A stretch of 64,000 bases of DNA from Diprion similis. Its lineage: Eukaryota > Arthropoda > Insecta > Hymenoptera > Diprionidae. Location of the stretch: positions 5,394,001 through 5,458,000 of the forward strand of contig NC_060116.1 in the NCBI RefSeq assembly GCF_021155765.1. Direction: 5' to 3'. The notes under the pieces were generated by a model. The model made no database searches. It saw only the letters and a list, made by a program, of their open reading frames with translations, and had not been told where the DNA came from. A program made the translations under genes and the position numbers. Positions 35,139 through 48,410 of the stretch are shown here, piece after piece; position 1 is the stretch's first letter, and each line of letters begins with the position of its first letter.

Positions 35139-38100
35139 ATGCATCGTGCTCGTAGGGTATGGTTGATTGTCTTTTTCGAAGAGTATTGTAGGTTATGTAC
35201 ACACCGACACGTAAGACAATGTCAACGTATTTTTACACAGGGGATGTTGGTTTTGCTACCAGCTACGTCAAACTTCGCTAATCCTGAGCTCGGTTGTGCC
35301 TACCAAAGTCTTGGACCTTGAGCATGCACAGGCTGAATATATTTACGTAGATGACCCTCGTCTCCAAGGTGGGTTGAGTACCGATATACCTATTTATTAA
35401 ATTATGTGAATCTCTTGATTCTCCTATCATTTCCTCTCTTCTTTCCTTGTTTTCTTCGGATGCATTATTGTCAGTAATTTTGGTATTACGTATGGAATAC
35501 AGATGTGCTTTTGTATCGAGGTAACAAAGATCTCGATTCAACAATTGTACAAGAAAAGCCTGGTATTACCGATACTGTGATAACGTGGTGGAAGTCCCTA
35601 AATAAAAGTCTGGCATACAGATTTCTTCACATTGCTCAAAATGGTTCATTAATTGATCGACAAAAGGCTGTGTATAGCTTGAGTTATCTCAAACATTTAA
35701 AAGGTATGATGTAATTCAAATTGTCTTTTTTGTTTTCTACCAAATGCTCTTATGATAGTCATTTTAAATATAAAACTAGCCCTTCTGTGGGATAATGTAT
35801 GAAATTATTCATAAAATTGGGTCAATTTCATTATTAGATTGGGACTATTGGCAAATTGCACAGATGTTAGATGCAAGAACTGCGGTTGCACTTGCACGAA
35901 TGCCAAATGTAGATCTTCGATTTTTTCTGAGACCACCTTTCTGGCGCATGCAACATGCTCCATATGTATGTATGCACATGATGTATGTATGGTTTTCTTT
36001 TTTATACCACTGCATGATTCAAACCACATATAGAAGCTCTGTTTAAAATTTCCACTTACAGAAATCTTGTCAAAAATTACATGAGCTATTGCGATATACA
36101 CATCGAATATTTTATCAAAAAGACGAAATATATTAAGTTTATGGAATTTACACTAACAACCTTGAATACATTTTAGGACACAATTGAGAGCCTGAGACGA
36201 TTATTATTTGAACTGGATAAAGTATGCGCTAATTGCCACCCTTGTCTATCACAATTTCTTGAGAAAAATTTTGGAAGTACACAGCGTGTAAGTGTAACCC
36301 GTGAGACTTACTTTTGATGGATTGTCATTATGTCTGATACGTATGTCTAAAATTTCATAGGGTCGATTATTGTTCGATCACGATCTAACAGCTGGTGGTC
36401 TACCTGGACCGCCAAATTTGAAATGGGATCACGCACTGCTTGAATCCTGTATCCAAGCTTTGCATCATCATTCTTCACTCGGTGAACACAGTAAAGGTAA
36501 TAATTGTGAAGACATACAAAGTAGAAAAGTCAAACCATTTAAATAATTGAGTTAAACAAAAATGACAAGATATTTTGTTATTATATTATTATGCTGTCTC
36601 TGCATATCATATGAAGTGCATTTCTTATAAGTAGTAGCAGTAGTATTCTGTTTTTCAGGTCCTAGTTGAGGCATTAGAATTTTACTCATATCTATATCCT
36701 ATTCTTCTTATTTTTCAAAAGTATTTTTCACTTTCCAGATATTGCCAACGCGGGTGGTCTAAAAATACTGATGGAAGTTCAAAAACATTGTGAAAATGAT
36801 GTTAACATATCTATTACACTGGCTAAAATACTCTCAAATCTTAGTCTCTACGACGAATACTTGAGGGACATCTATTCGTTAGGTAAATTCATTTTACCAT
36901 TAGTCGCGCACACTTTGTAGCCGATTTTTTGTTATTATTCACTGCACGTGATTCTTTAATTCAGTTCACACCAACTCGAAAATAAATTGATATGTAATGG
37001 ATTTAATATCAAAAATTGATTCACTCTGTTAGGATGGATTGGCATATTAGCTAGGTGGGCCAAACATACAGATATACGATTATCTGCACCTGCCGGACGA
37101 GCATTAGCAAATCTCGATGCTGATGAAAATGTGAACCAAAAATATCCACGGCGAATTTATCTTCTTCATCCCTTGCATAGAACTCGTTCATCAACTAAGT
37201 TAGATGTGGTATTCATTCACGGCCTCTTAGGAGGCGTATTTGTTACATGGAGACAACGAGATTCTAACTCGCTAACTTCAGGTCGACCTGGTAAGGCACA
37301 TTATGAAACTTATACCAGGATATAAGGCAAATCGCTCAAATTCATTTACTTATTTTTGTTGTAGAATCTTCATCATTATCTTCTGGAATAGAGTCAATGG
37401 TCAGCATGAGCGGTGAACAACCTCAAGAATTCCTGAGGGATTTAGCTCACGATTTGGAGGTCAGTGAATGGAAACGCATTGGGCACGATTTTGAGGTTGT
37501 ATTAGACGATTTTCCAAAAAATCCAAATCATCAAGCGCACGGACCATTCACATGCAAAGGGTAGGCATAACAAACATTTGTGCAAAATGATGCATATTTT
37601 ATTGATTATGGGGATGTAGAAATATGAAATAATATATCTTAAGTAAGATGAATATGACATTGTTGTGTCAAATCTTATATAAAGCTGTTCTATACTCTCA
37701 GGGATGATGTTTGTATGGCCCAAGGGGAACAGGATCAAATACACCGAACACAGTGTTGGCCCCGTGATTGGTTACCAAACGATGTACCTTCTCTCCGTGT
37801 GCTAGGCGTGAATTATAATACTAATTTGTCAATGTGGTTGCCGCTCTGTCCAATTGAAGGAATTAAGTGAGTTGATCAAATTAACAAAGAGCTAGACACC
37901 GTGTAAAAAATTATCTACATAGTATGTGTACGCGGAAATCTATTTTTAACTTTGAAAATACTAAAAATCGATCTAATTTAGGGCAACAATTAATGAACGA
38001 AGCCATGAACTTAAAACAAAGCTGGCAACAGCAGGAGTTGGAAGGCGGTCAGTTATATGGGTTTGCCACTCTATGGGTGGATTGCTTGTTAAAAAAATAT

Positions 38101-39721
38101 TGGTTCAAGGTATGTTTACCCTTTATAAGTCTTATTGCAAGTAAAGGGTAGTACACCAAAGATTGAGTATAATACAAATATATACTCCGGTAAATATTGT
38201 TGTGCAATAATATAAGGCAAATCGATCAATCTTGAGATTTTACTTCCTTTTATAAACATTCTTGTCTTTTTCTTTTGTGTTATTATCATTCTTCATTGTA
38301 TTGGAATCCATTCATTATTATTATTTATTTATTTTTTTTATTTTTTTGCAGAATGGAAAAATAAAGACAAGAACGATATATGCAAAAACACACGTGGTAT
38401 TATATTCTACAGTACACCACATCAAGGTTCCCACGTTGCGGCATTGAAACAAACCACTCAAATGTTTGTGTGGCCATCAGTTGAGGTTCAAGAACTTCGA
38501 GAAGGTAACAGATGTGTATAAAAATAAATTTCAAAGGGTAAATTAAATTTAGGATCATGGAAGTGACAAAACAAAAATGCAATCAATAGTACTATTAACA
38601 ATATAACATATAGGTAGTTACTTTATGATTTTATAATAGATGTTTTGCAGGATCATCGCAACTTCTTGAATTGCACAACGATTTTTTAAAAATGCTGGAT
38701 GAATATCCAATTGATATTATCAGCTTCAGCGAAACTAAGTCCACACTTGTCACACCGTTGAAGTTTCCGCTGCAATTTGTCAATCCAACTTCATCAGGTA
38801 TAGATATGAAATTGGCATAACGTCATCAAGTAGAGTAATTATGTATTTGTTCTCAGCAAAATTAATAACAATCATCTATCATTGTAACATATCGTATAAA
38901 GATAAGATGAGAATGTATGTCATATTTTCTTTCAGATCCTGGTGTTGGTGAATTTTATGAAATACCTCAAGATCACTTGTCCATATGCAAACCAGCCAGC
39001 AGGTGAGTGAGATTCTGTAATTATCAAAAAACTTGCTCCTAAAATGAATACAATGTGTCATTGTCTTCAAAATTTACATAGAAAAATCATCTTTTCTCTT
39101 CAAGTTTTTAAATCAATTACCGTGTAGACGTATCAAAATCTTGACATCACATCTCGTTAATTTTGGAAATCAACAGAATATTGCTGTATCCAATTGCACA
39201 GTTGTCGATCTCTAGAACTAAAACTCATCTGTTACAAAAGGTTATAATTATTACCATCAAAGCTACATGGTATGTCACAGAAACAATGAACACATGTTTG
39301 CTATCAGGTAAAGCGCATTTTTTGAAGCCTTTCATTACAAGTATCTTGAACAGAAATTCGCTGATTATGCAAGAAACAAGCATGGATACAAAAAAGCTTT
39401 GAATTCTATACGCATTCGATATTTCGATTTTTCCGAAATAACTGCATCTTAGAATTTTTATTTCCTCCTTTCATAAAAGTTCGAATTTTTAACACTCATT
39501 GTTCTACAAATTTTCGTGTTAAAAATTGTTTGTGCTACCATTTTTGTCCCTTGCAAAACTTAAAATGAATGGAATGTACATGTATTTTTTTAAATATCTA
39601 AATATGTGTATATTTTTTATTTTATAGACGGTCATTCTTATATCAGAAACTCGTTACTGTCATAAAACGTCATGTGCAACCTTCAAAAACGATTGACGAC
39701 ATGGAAAATGTATACACTTAA
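35139..39721 (+). CDS. SERAC1: SERAC1, serine active-site lipid-remodelling protein
   Basis: Fourteen exons from 35241 onward join without a frame break: 35241-35368, 35503-35703, 35838-35965, 36177-36287, 36361-36496, 36739-36882, 37033-37290, 37365-37560, 37702-37866, 37982-38109, 38352-38504, 38651-38797, 38936-39002 and 39628-39721. The first exon is uncertain: 35139-35191 and 35012-35112 both fit in phase and give about 702 or 718 aa (human 654). The N-terminal half is helical, armadillo-like. The lipase-like domain has [38 protein letters not shown], the nucleophile motif [12 protein letters not shown] and [12 protein letters not shown]. Human SERAC1 acts at ER-mitochondria contacts in phosphatidylglycerol remodelling and cholesterol trafficking. 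The nucleophile elbow is xHSMG, not GxSxG, as in the human protein. Confidence 0.92.
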
Positions 39722-40736
39722 AAAGTGTAGATCCTGTGATATAGTATTGAATCTCAAAGGTGGAGAGTATTTAAATTTAGCTATCATAAAATTACTTCGG
39801 CTTCATTTTTCTGATAACTGAAGTGTTCAAGACTAATTGATGGTGGTTTGAAATTATCTCATTCAGATTGACAATGATTATGATCGTCGAACAATTAAGC
39901 ACATGACAAACATGTACATATCTAGCAGGTACTATTTGAGACTATTTACTTTTATTCATTTTAATCTATTAGATTTTCTACGACTATAATTATAAATGTG
40001 CTTTTTCATCTGCAGACATTTGAATAACATCTATTTTTCTAACCACAATCAGTAATACATGTAGTTACAGAATATTTCAAAAATATATGACCAAGTGTGA
40101 CAAGTTTACAAAAGTGACGTTGCATGGGACGAAAACAAATTCTTGGTGTTACTTCATATAAAATACTGTATTGTATAAACCAAAATGACAATAACATGTT
40201 TTTAAAACACCAATAAACAACAATCGTCATAATTGTGGTTCTTTTTCAAAAAAGTACCATTTCTAAAACAGTTAAAGAAATATGTCACTTATCGTTCAGT
40301 ATAACACCAATGTAATGTCTCACATTTTTGATTTGTTTTACTTTGTTATTCTCATTCCATAACTCATTACTAGTTTGTTTTTAACAATTTTTTAAATGCA
40401 AATGGGCAAGACCGAATCCGTCTGTGGGACCGTTTTATTTGACTACTCCTGGAATTCTGAGTGATTGTATCAACATAACGTAAACTATCTGTACAGGAAG
40501 TTCCATGATTGATTGAACATCACGTTTTCATTACTTGTAATCAGGTGAGTCACAGCTTACACAGAAGAATAATCTGTTTTACAATAAATACAATCATATG
40601 TACAATCTTGAGATTTGGGAGGCGAAGCACCTACTCCATCAATCTGTCAGTCAAGTGACAATGGATCAAATACCGTGATACATCTAATCCGTTACTGCCA
40701 GTGATTCATATCGTAATTTATAACAATAGGAAATCT
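39722..40736. other. Intergenic
   Basis: SERAC1 3' UTR and upstream DNA of the nuclease gene. No coding region recognised. Confidence 0.6.
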
Positions 40737-40773
40737 TATAAAAGGTGTTCTTGGCAAGTTTGCATGTCATTGA
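40737..40773 (+). promoter_or_regulatory. TATA box and initiator of the nuclease gene
   Basis: TATAAAAG at 40737-40744 is followed by TCATT with its A at 40769, 32 bases downstream of the TATA start, the spacing of a canonical insect TATA/Inr core promoter. The first in-frame ATG (40764) would lie just upstream of this start site, which favours the ATG at 40782. Confidence 0.5.
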
Positions 40774-40781
40774 ACATCAGC

Positions 40782-42366
40782 ATGCGGGCTGTCGTGCTTC
40801 TTCTTATTTTTGCGACGTCTATCATCGCAATTCAAGGTTTGTCCTATCGATGTTCAAATCGAAAAATTTCTAAAATCACCAGATATTTTTATAATGAATT
40901 TGAATGGCAAAATGAGTAAGTCACTATAATAATTTAGTCAATAGAATACCAAATGTTGATTAATGTCTAATCGCTATGTGTCAACTGATAGAAGTGTGGG
41001 TGTCAACAGAGTGATTACAATCTACTGTTTTATGCCAAAGAGAAAAATCTCCACTTACAATCCACTATGTAATATATTTCTCCCTATTTGCTGGTTTTCA
41101 CTCACCATTATATTGAAAGTCCTCTATACTCAAACCACATTCTTTTTTTTTTAGATATATATTTTCCTATAAGTACTAATTAAAAGTAATTAAATTGGCT
41201 TTCATTCTCTTATTACAGCGCAGTGCTCAGTTTCCATAAATGGAGACTTACCTGCCCCACAGCCCCTGGTCTTAAATGTGGGTGAAGGAGCAGGATTTCG
41301 ACATCCAGTAGACACTTCTGGAACACTCAGTTTTGCTGCTGGAGAGAATGTCCGGTTGGTGTGCACCGGGACAAATAACAAATTTGTAAATCTCGATAGC
41401 ACTGAGAGCGACGTACTGGCAACCTGCGTTAGCGGAAGCAAATTCACTGTTGATGGTGTATTGATAGAATTCAGTGAGTTGGCATGCAGCTTCTTACCAT
41501 GGCATTGGCAGCGCAAAAGTGGGAATACGTGTCTCGGCTCATACACTGATGTTGAAATAGGATTCGACCTGGGCACTGAATGGATAACAATCATAAACGC
41601 ATGTCACGACGAAACGCGACTTGAAACACTCTACACAACTTTTAAATTAGTGAAAGAAATCGGTGGTTTCCAAACAGGATTTCCAAGGCCCAGTTGGGTC
41701 CAGGGTATTTTTTACCCTGGTTATACATTGGCCACTCAATATAATCGAGCTACTCAAATCGCAACAATGGGAACGCTTTTAGGATCCACCGATCTTGGCA
41801 CTCAATACATTCACGCGACTAATGACTACTTTTTGGCACGTGGACATACGACTGCGAAAGCAGACTTTGTCTATGGTTCCCAGCACCGTGCTACATTCTA
41901 TTATGTAAACCAGTCGCCTCAGTGGCAGACTTTCAATGGTGGTAACTGGAACTCACTTGAGAATGATGTACGTAATTACGTCAGTAACACTTATCAAGAT
42001 TTGACAGTTTATACTGGGGTTTATGGCATTGCTCAGTTACCAAACGTTAATGGAGTCTTAACTGATCTTTATCTCTATGCTGATGCGGCCGGAAATCGTG
42101 CTATTCCTGTTCCAAAGTTCTTTTGGAAAATCCTCTACAATGAAACAACACAACTTGGCACAGCATTCATTGGCGTGAATAACCCTTATCTGACAACAGT
42201 CACCAGCGATTATTATATTTGTTCTGACATAAGTTCACAGATTCAATGGCTTACATGGTCAGCTAATTCGGTGCCTCTTGGAATATCTTATGCTTGCACA
42301 GTCGACAGTCTCAGAAATGTTGTTGAAACCATTCCCTCCTTTACAGTTAAAGGCATTCTTTCTTAA
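40782..42366 (+). CDS. Secreted DNA/RNA non-specific endonuclease
   Basis: Two exons, 40782-40836 and 41219-42366, join in frame and encode 400 aa. The start MRAVVLLLIFATSIIAIQG is a clear signal peptide with probable cleavage before AQCSV. The Endonuclease_NS domain occupies the second half: GTQYIHATNDYFLARGHTTAKADF contains the catalytic His of the (D)RGH motif, and NQSPQWQTFNGGNWNSLENDVR holds the metal-binding Asn and the helix that follows. The first Asp of the bacterial DRGH is Ala here, as I recall for many insect members. Ten or so cysteines suggest an extracellular, disulfide-linked protein. Insect relatives are midgut or salivary nucleases that degrade extracellular or dietary nucleic acid. 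The TATA promoter fits tissue-restricted high expression. An upstream ATG at 40764 would add six residues. Confidence 0.9.
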
Positions 42367-43476
42367 GTACTTCAGCCTCTATCCCCAATTAATCGCAAAT
42401 GTAGTTGTCCCAAAAATTATAATACACTGTATTTTTCTTACCGTCTGCTCGGTAAAGTTTTTGTCATGACATAAAGAGTTGAATTTTGATGTACTTTATT
42501 TCTTCATGATACAGTGCTGTTTCACTGTAAGTGGGCCCGCCATAAGCGAATTTTCCCTCTGTTCAACATAAGCATTTCCTTCACCTAAGCTCTATTTATC
42601 AGATATAAACAACATTGGTGCAGACTCTTCGTTATGAGTAAACGAGGGACTCTATGAAATTATATACTTCGTCTCATACGTGTTGCGACTAACATTCCAG
42701 TTTCAGTACGAAATTTGCAGTTCGCTTATAATGAAGCCAGGCGAAATTTCACAGAGTTCTATCTTCCTGCCTGTCCCAAAGTTTGCGTATAGCAGGAAAG
42801 AAGTATTTTTAAAATGAAATACACATTCATATTCTCGTACTATGATTAGTGCTATTTGTCAGTAAATTATATGCGCTTCATCATTTAGCTAACAGATTAA
42901 ATTAATAGATATTTACTGAGATATTACCATACCAAAGTTAAATCGAATGCTGTTTATCCTAAATTGTAAATATAATTATGAATAATTGTTTGGGAAAACA
43001 AGAACAAATCATTAGGTGATGATAATACAGCTAATGAGAATACCTTTAACATTTATAACTTTAATCTGATTGGATTTCTCAACACTCTCAAAAAAAGTTT
43101 AGCATATATTTAAAATACCCTGGCTACAGAAAAGCTCCAAGAGATGATACTTTGGTTTAAGATCTATGCAGGATGTGAATGGATTGGATTATTGATCGTA
43201 CAAATATACTACGGTTCAATATTTTCAAATTTCGTGAAAGATTATGAGATAAACAAAACTCAAGACGGTTTTCTGCAAAATAAAGCCTCCGAAACTTGAG
43301 AATCTTCTACTGTGATGTTTCGTAAAATAAATGTGTGTGTGTGTCTGTGCGCATAAAAAAAATTAGATTAAGCAGTTTAGGTACATCAATTTGTTTTTAC
43401 AGATTTTTATTGGAGCCATACATTACACTTAGCTTTACTTTGTGTCATTTGTTATTTGGTAAGCTTAATTTTTGGC
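42367..43476. other. Gap between convergent nuclease and eIF3f genes
   Basis: Two 3' UTRs meet here. A (GT)n tract lies at 43332-43344. Nothing else recognised. Confidence 0.6.
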
Positions 43477-45702
43477 TCATAAGGTAGTCAGAAGGGTGAG
43501 CTTTTCGTTCAGCTGTAGTTGAGTTTTGATTAGCTGGGAAAGAGCAACAACCATGAGGAGATCCTTGACATTGCTGTTAAACATTTGATCGAACTGATCA
43601 GCTGACATTTTAGGTACCGAATGTACCATATCCAACAGGGCTCGCCCAACCTGTAATTTTATGTTATTTTATTCAATTGCTTATTTTCAATAATTGATTG
43701 TCCAGTATTTTTCGAATATGTACAAAGGTCATTCAAAATTCTTGATATACGAAGTGAAATGTTGCCCAGTACATTTTGAATTATTTTCATTCTTACTGGT
43801 ATCTACGTCAATTTATTACCTGATTGTCAGGAATCTGTTTGCCTGCCAAAACATCATCTACGTAATTAAGGACCTGGTCCACCAAAGTCAGCAGTTTTGT
43901 GCTAGCTTCGGCTATTTGTGCCAAGTCTAACATTGGTTCCACTCCCCCCTGCTTTGAAATTGCTTGAGTCGGAGGTAGTGTTTGGGTTTTAGCGCATAGT
44001 TGTAGCCCTACAATCTCAGGTTCATAAGAAGTGACCTGTTGAAAGTACAAGTACAGTTTATCACCACTGTGAACAGAGCAACTGCTAGCAGCTGTACCTG
44101 ACAAAGGTGTCACAAGTATTTTTCTGACATCTGCTTGGAAACTTCAATTTTTAAAGCGTATGGAGTGCACGTAAAGTGTCCCATTTCTGAACAGTTTGGT
44201 GAAACAATTTTTGCGCAAACACTGGGGAATTCTTGGGCACACACATACTCTTATACTCTTAAACGACTCAATCGTCGCGCAATATATTGTCTTGTATTAA
44301 GTGAAAGTTTTTTAAGAAGCGCCATTTTCGATGCACTGTCAGTAGGACACTTGGTGCTTCTTAAATCAAATTTTCCTTTACAGATACCGGAAAAAATAGC
44401 TTTATCATATGATTACAGTGCTCGCCTTGGCTCATGATGCATTCACACATGAGGCTGGAGCTAACAGCCAGAATTAGCAGCCCAATGTTCTAATGTTTAT
44501 TCGAATTATGTAGTAATCTCCGAAAGTTTAAATTTTGTGAAATATCTTGAACTTCCGATACTTTTATAGAATTATGAGGTTGAAACTGAACTGAATTTTT
44601 CTATTTTCAAAAAGTTGAACACATTTCACTGCTAACTCTGGCTGCCTATCTTCAGCTTCACAATTACGCACTTGTAACACAATACATTATTATAGATTCC
44701 AAGAGATGAATAATGGAACTCAGTTTTTTCACAGAAATATGGTACGAGTCAAAATCCATAAAACTATTATTGCTAAATTGAGTTGCTTCAATTTTTTTTA
44801 CCTGAACTCTGACAGGTGTAAACATACAACCCTGCTTGCCATTTGGCACACCCAATTGGACGCATACGTATGCCTTGATACCCATTCTAGTAGTGTTGGC
44901 CATTGTTGTATCCAGAGTTAAATGAACTGGATTGTGACATTCTCGGGCATAATACTCATGGATGACAGATGAGTGATTTGTAACCTGGATCACAGGGAAA
45001 AAAACTTGATGAATATACTTATGTTGCTAAAATCAAGGGCATAATTTTCACTGTTGGAAATTATTATCTTGTAAATATATTTGAGATAGGAAATAATACA
45101 ACTCTTGACGTATATACCTCTTTTCCAGTGGCCCACCAACCCACTATACTTTCTTGGGCATTTACTCGGTGATTTAGGTCGTATAGATCCATTGCGTAGT
45201 TCAGCTCGGCTTCGACCTGATCTGCATATTCCTTGTGAGGTACACAGAAGCAATTTGTTACTTCAACAATGCCCTTCTCCACCGTCCCTATGAAAAATCA
45301 TGATAAACACGTTTCGTTGAGATAATGTCTGAACTCACATGACAATTTAAGTAGTGATTGCAAGAAAAAGGTAAAGCATTTTTTCGGGGGATTTAATTTT
45401 TTTCAAATTTTGCTCAAATTTCTCACTTGCAGCAGACATGATAGTTAATGAATTATAATGTTTAAAAGGATTGATTATATGGAAATATGTGACATGTGGA
45501 AGGTGACGTCCGACGTTCATTGGTCTATCAGCTGTTACAATTTCTGAGAAACCGTGCGAATATTCGTAATTTTATTATGTGTTTCTTCGTTACCAAGCAG
45601 GGTCCCGATGACACGGTGAGAGTCGGCATTTCGTCGCTCGTAGGCATCAACTATTTGAAATAAAACAACTGGGTGCACCTTGACAATGAGGTTAAGCGCC
45701 AT
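43477..45702 (-). CDS. eIF3f: Translation initiation factor eIF3 subunit F
   Basis: Five exons on the minus strand, 45594-45702, 45118-45287, 44802-44984, 43820-44035 and 43477-43650, give 283 aa with every junction in frame. The MPN domain spans about residues 1-140: [40 protein letters not shown] and [24 protein letters not shown]. The JAMM zinc ligands are not present as a full HxHx7Sx2D set, as is usual for this subunit. The C-terminal MIT helices follow ([40 protein letters not shown]). It is a core subunit of eIF3 and binds eIF3h and eIF3m in the PCI/MPN octamer. Its promoter is shared with FKBP39 on the other strand (620 bases between start codons). Confidence 0.96.
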
Positions 45703-46321
45703 TTTCGGTGCGTCAAAGTTGATCAAAAGAGATATTCGCTATAATCTTCAGTCAACGGCTATAATTATAATAACGATGTTAGATCGTAAACCCAAACATC
45801 GAATCCTGCTACCTCTAGTAGCAATTACAGTTGTGCCTCACTTTTCTTGGTTCTCATCAACTTCCGGCGGTTAAGTGTTGTTTTGTCCGCAAAATGACTG
45901 CCGTTATTTGAAACAATACTGAAGTCGTGACGCTAACATTAGCAAAAAGATTCCTCATTGGGATGATCGATAGTGCTGTATTTTGTAAATCAAGTTTAAA
46001 AAAAATGGATTTGGTTTGTATTTCACTAGTGTACCGTTGGTGCTGTCTCTCGTGGAATCGACACGAATCTAACGGCATACAAGATAAAAAAAAATTAGGA
46101 CTTATTCCTATCTAGTGCCTTGAATGGTTCATGGCCTTTTCCTCTACCGCCGGTTCAATCACATCTTGGCGCGAGTAAGCACTAGTTCTGAGCATTGGAA
46201 AACCGTTGATCGGCTGTGAATGCGGTTCTTTTATTTTCGGTGATATATTATTAAAGGAGTAAAAACGATTGTTGATTCGTGAAATTTATTGCAACGTTTA
46301 TTGTAGGTCAGAACAGCTAAG
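45703..46321. promoter_or_regulatory. Head-to-head promoter gap, eIF3f / FKBP39
   Basis: Two housekeeping genes (translation and nucleolar chaperone) diverge from this 619-base gap. I see no TATA box and no TCTCGCGA motif. Open frames in it have no family resemblance. Confidence 0.45.
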
Positions 46322-48410
46322 ATGTTTTGGGGTAAGTACTAACAATTGCCATGTGTTGCCCGTGATCGCAGTAGCCGGTTATTTCGAGAATGGCGTCGCC
46401 ATGTGATCTACAAAAAAGATTAAAGCGTGCGAGTTAAGAGCTCCATGCGTGAGGATGAAACTCCTCGTCTAACATCAGTCCGAATAAAAAAATGACCTAT
46501 TAATGCAACTACCTAAAAGTACATTAATGTTTGTTTCAGGATTGATTATAGAACCGAATAAACGGTATGCGCAAACCGTAGAACGGTCGTTTCACGTGTC
46601 CATGGCGAGCTTGGACATTAATACTGGAGGTACAAATCTTCTACTTTTCGTTTTCATACCGAATTTGGTTTAAATTTTTCTAATTGTTCTAATCATGCGG
46701 TTCTTATTCAAGGCTCGTACACCGGGGCTGTTCAAGTAATGCTTCATTACGAGAGTCGGACTTTCCTTTTATGCACGCTGAACAAAGGAACTGCACTGCA
46801 AGTTCCACTGGATCTCAATTTCCAAGAGGGAACCAAAATAGCCTTTAGTTCCAATGGTAGCGGTCTTGTACATTTGACAGGATATCTAGTACCAGAAGAA
46901 GACGACCTAGATGATGAACTAGAAGAAGAAGAAGAGGACATTCCACAGCTCGTTGGTAAACCAACTAAACGCAAGGCCACAGATTCCATTAAACAATCTC
47001 AGAATCATTTGAAACGTCTGAAAGAGACGGAAGTACAAGAATCTTCTGACGAAGGTGATGACGATGATGATCTAGATGAAGAAGATAATGGAAGTGATTC
47101 AGATGAACTGGAAGGTGTGCTATTGGATGGGGAAGAGGAGGAAGATGACGAGGATGAAGATGAAGATGAAGATGATGATGAGGGGGAAGAAGAGGAGGAA
47201 GAAGAGGAAGTAGTCAAACCCTCATCAACCACAAAGAAACAAAAACAACAGAAGCAGCAACAGCAGCAACAAGCACCACCACAAAAACAACAGAACAAAA
47301 AGCAAGAAAAGCAGAAATTACTGAACGGCAAAGATGTCAAACAAGATCAGAAACAGCAAGATAAACAACAAAAGAAAAACAAGCTTGAACAGCAGGTCCA
47401 AGCTTCAAAACAGGAACCAAAAAAACGAGTAATTGAAGGTGGTGTACAAATAGAAGAATTAACAGTTGGATCTGGCCAGCCAGCAAAGTCTGGAAAGTTT
47501 GTTTCAGTTTATTATGTAGGACGGTTTAAAAATGGGAAAAAATTTGATTCATGCAGTCAGGGAGATGGATTCAAGTTCCGTCTAGGGAAAAATGAAGTCA
47601 TTCAAGGATGGGATGTTGGTATTGTTGGAATGAAGACTGGTGGAAAAAGACGCATTACAATCCCACCAGCTTTGGCGTAAGTAATAATTTGAAATTTTCC
47701 TGTTTGTCGAAACTTCAATTATTCATATTCTACAATACGTAATTTAGTTTTGGCATTATTAATGATTTATCTGACCTAACTTATTTCTGAAATTTTTGAA
47801 GACTTATTAGTGAGTAAATCCCAGGGCTCATAGTGCATCACTTTTCTCAATTTCAATGAATTTTTTTTGTCACTATCCAGAGAGAAGTAACTTTTGTTAG
47901 GTCGAGTAAAAATGCACCATTGTTGAAAATTGATATGGCTAGGTCTGGAAAAGTTGTGGATACTGCGTGTAATTACAGAAAATTCTTTGCCGCTTGAAGA
48001 TTTTTTGAAGATTTCAAGTTACTGACTGAGAAACCTAGTGACTTAGTGCTTAAGTATTAGGAATCTACTCATAAAATTCAAGTAGTGAACTAATACTCCG
48101 AAATTACATCTTCAAATTTTTAGAATAGGTGATTTTTTATTCTCTTTCTGTCATTAAATGGACACTTGAAATATTTGGTGTCACTTTTGTTAGTTTTTCT
48201 GCCCAAGGACACTGCTAGGAACCCTGAAATCCGCCTTCCATTTTATCAACACCATATTCACAACTGCTAACTATCCCCATAATATTAAAATTAATAGAAA
48301 AGCAATCCATTTATTTGTTTTGTTCTAGATATGGAGCAAAAGGTTCACCGCCAGCTATTCCACCCAACAGTGTACTTGTGTTTGAAGTTGAACTTAGGAA
48401 TGTTCATTAG
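46322..48410 (+). CDS. Fkbp39: Nuclear FK506-binding protein, FKBP39/FKBP46 type
   Basis: Four exons: 46322-46331 (10 nt), 46540-46629, 46713-47676 and 48329-48410; 381 aa. The N-terminal nucleoplasmin-like domain (residues 1-95) begins MFWGLIIEPNKRYAQTVERSFHVS. A middle part follows with several long Asp/Glu runs, broken by a basic patch (KPTKRKATD) and then a Lys/Gln-rich segment encoded by CAG/CAA/AAA repeats. The C-terminal FKBP domain (last 110 residues) has VSVYYVGRFKNGKKFDSC, GWDVGIVGMKTGGKRRITIP and YGAKGSPPAIPPNSVLVFEVEL, with the Tyr, Asp, Trp and Phe of the rapamycin/FK506 pocket. The family are peptidyl-prolyl isomerases and histone chaperones acting on nucleolar chromatin and rDNA. 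The acidic tracts should bind histones. Confidence 0.95.

Noticed and set aside
36061-36135. Possible extra SERAC1 exon ([14 protein letters not shown]...)
   Set aside because: Has an acceptor, but the frame hits a stop before any donor, and skipping it gives a clean phase-0 join from 35965 to 36177.
42480-42800. Suspected inverted repeat in the nuclease-eIF3f gap
   Set aside because: Only a few short matches (around ATAAGCGAA) on comparing both strands; not enough for an element.
44135-44437. 100-codon plus-strand frame inside an eIF3f intron
   Set aside because: No ATG start and no recognisable motifs; likely chance.
47005-47340. Cys/Ser-rich minus-strand frame opposite FKBP39
   Set aside because: Reverse complement of acidic GAA/GAT and CAG/AAA runs; not a real protein.
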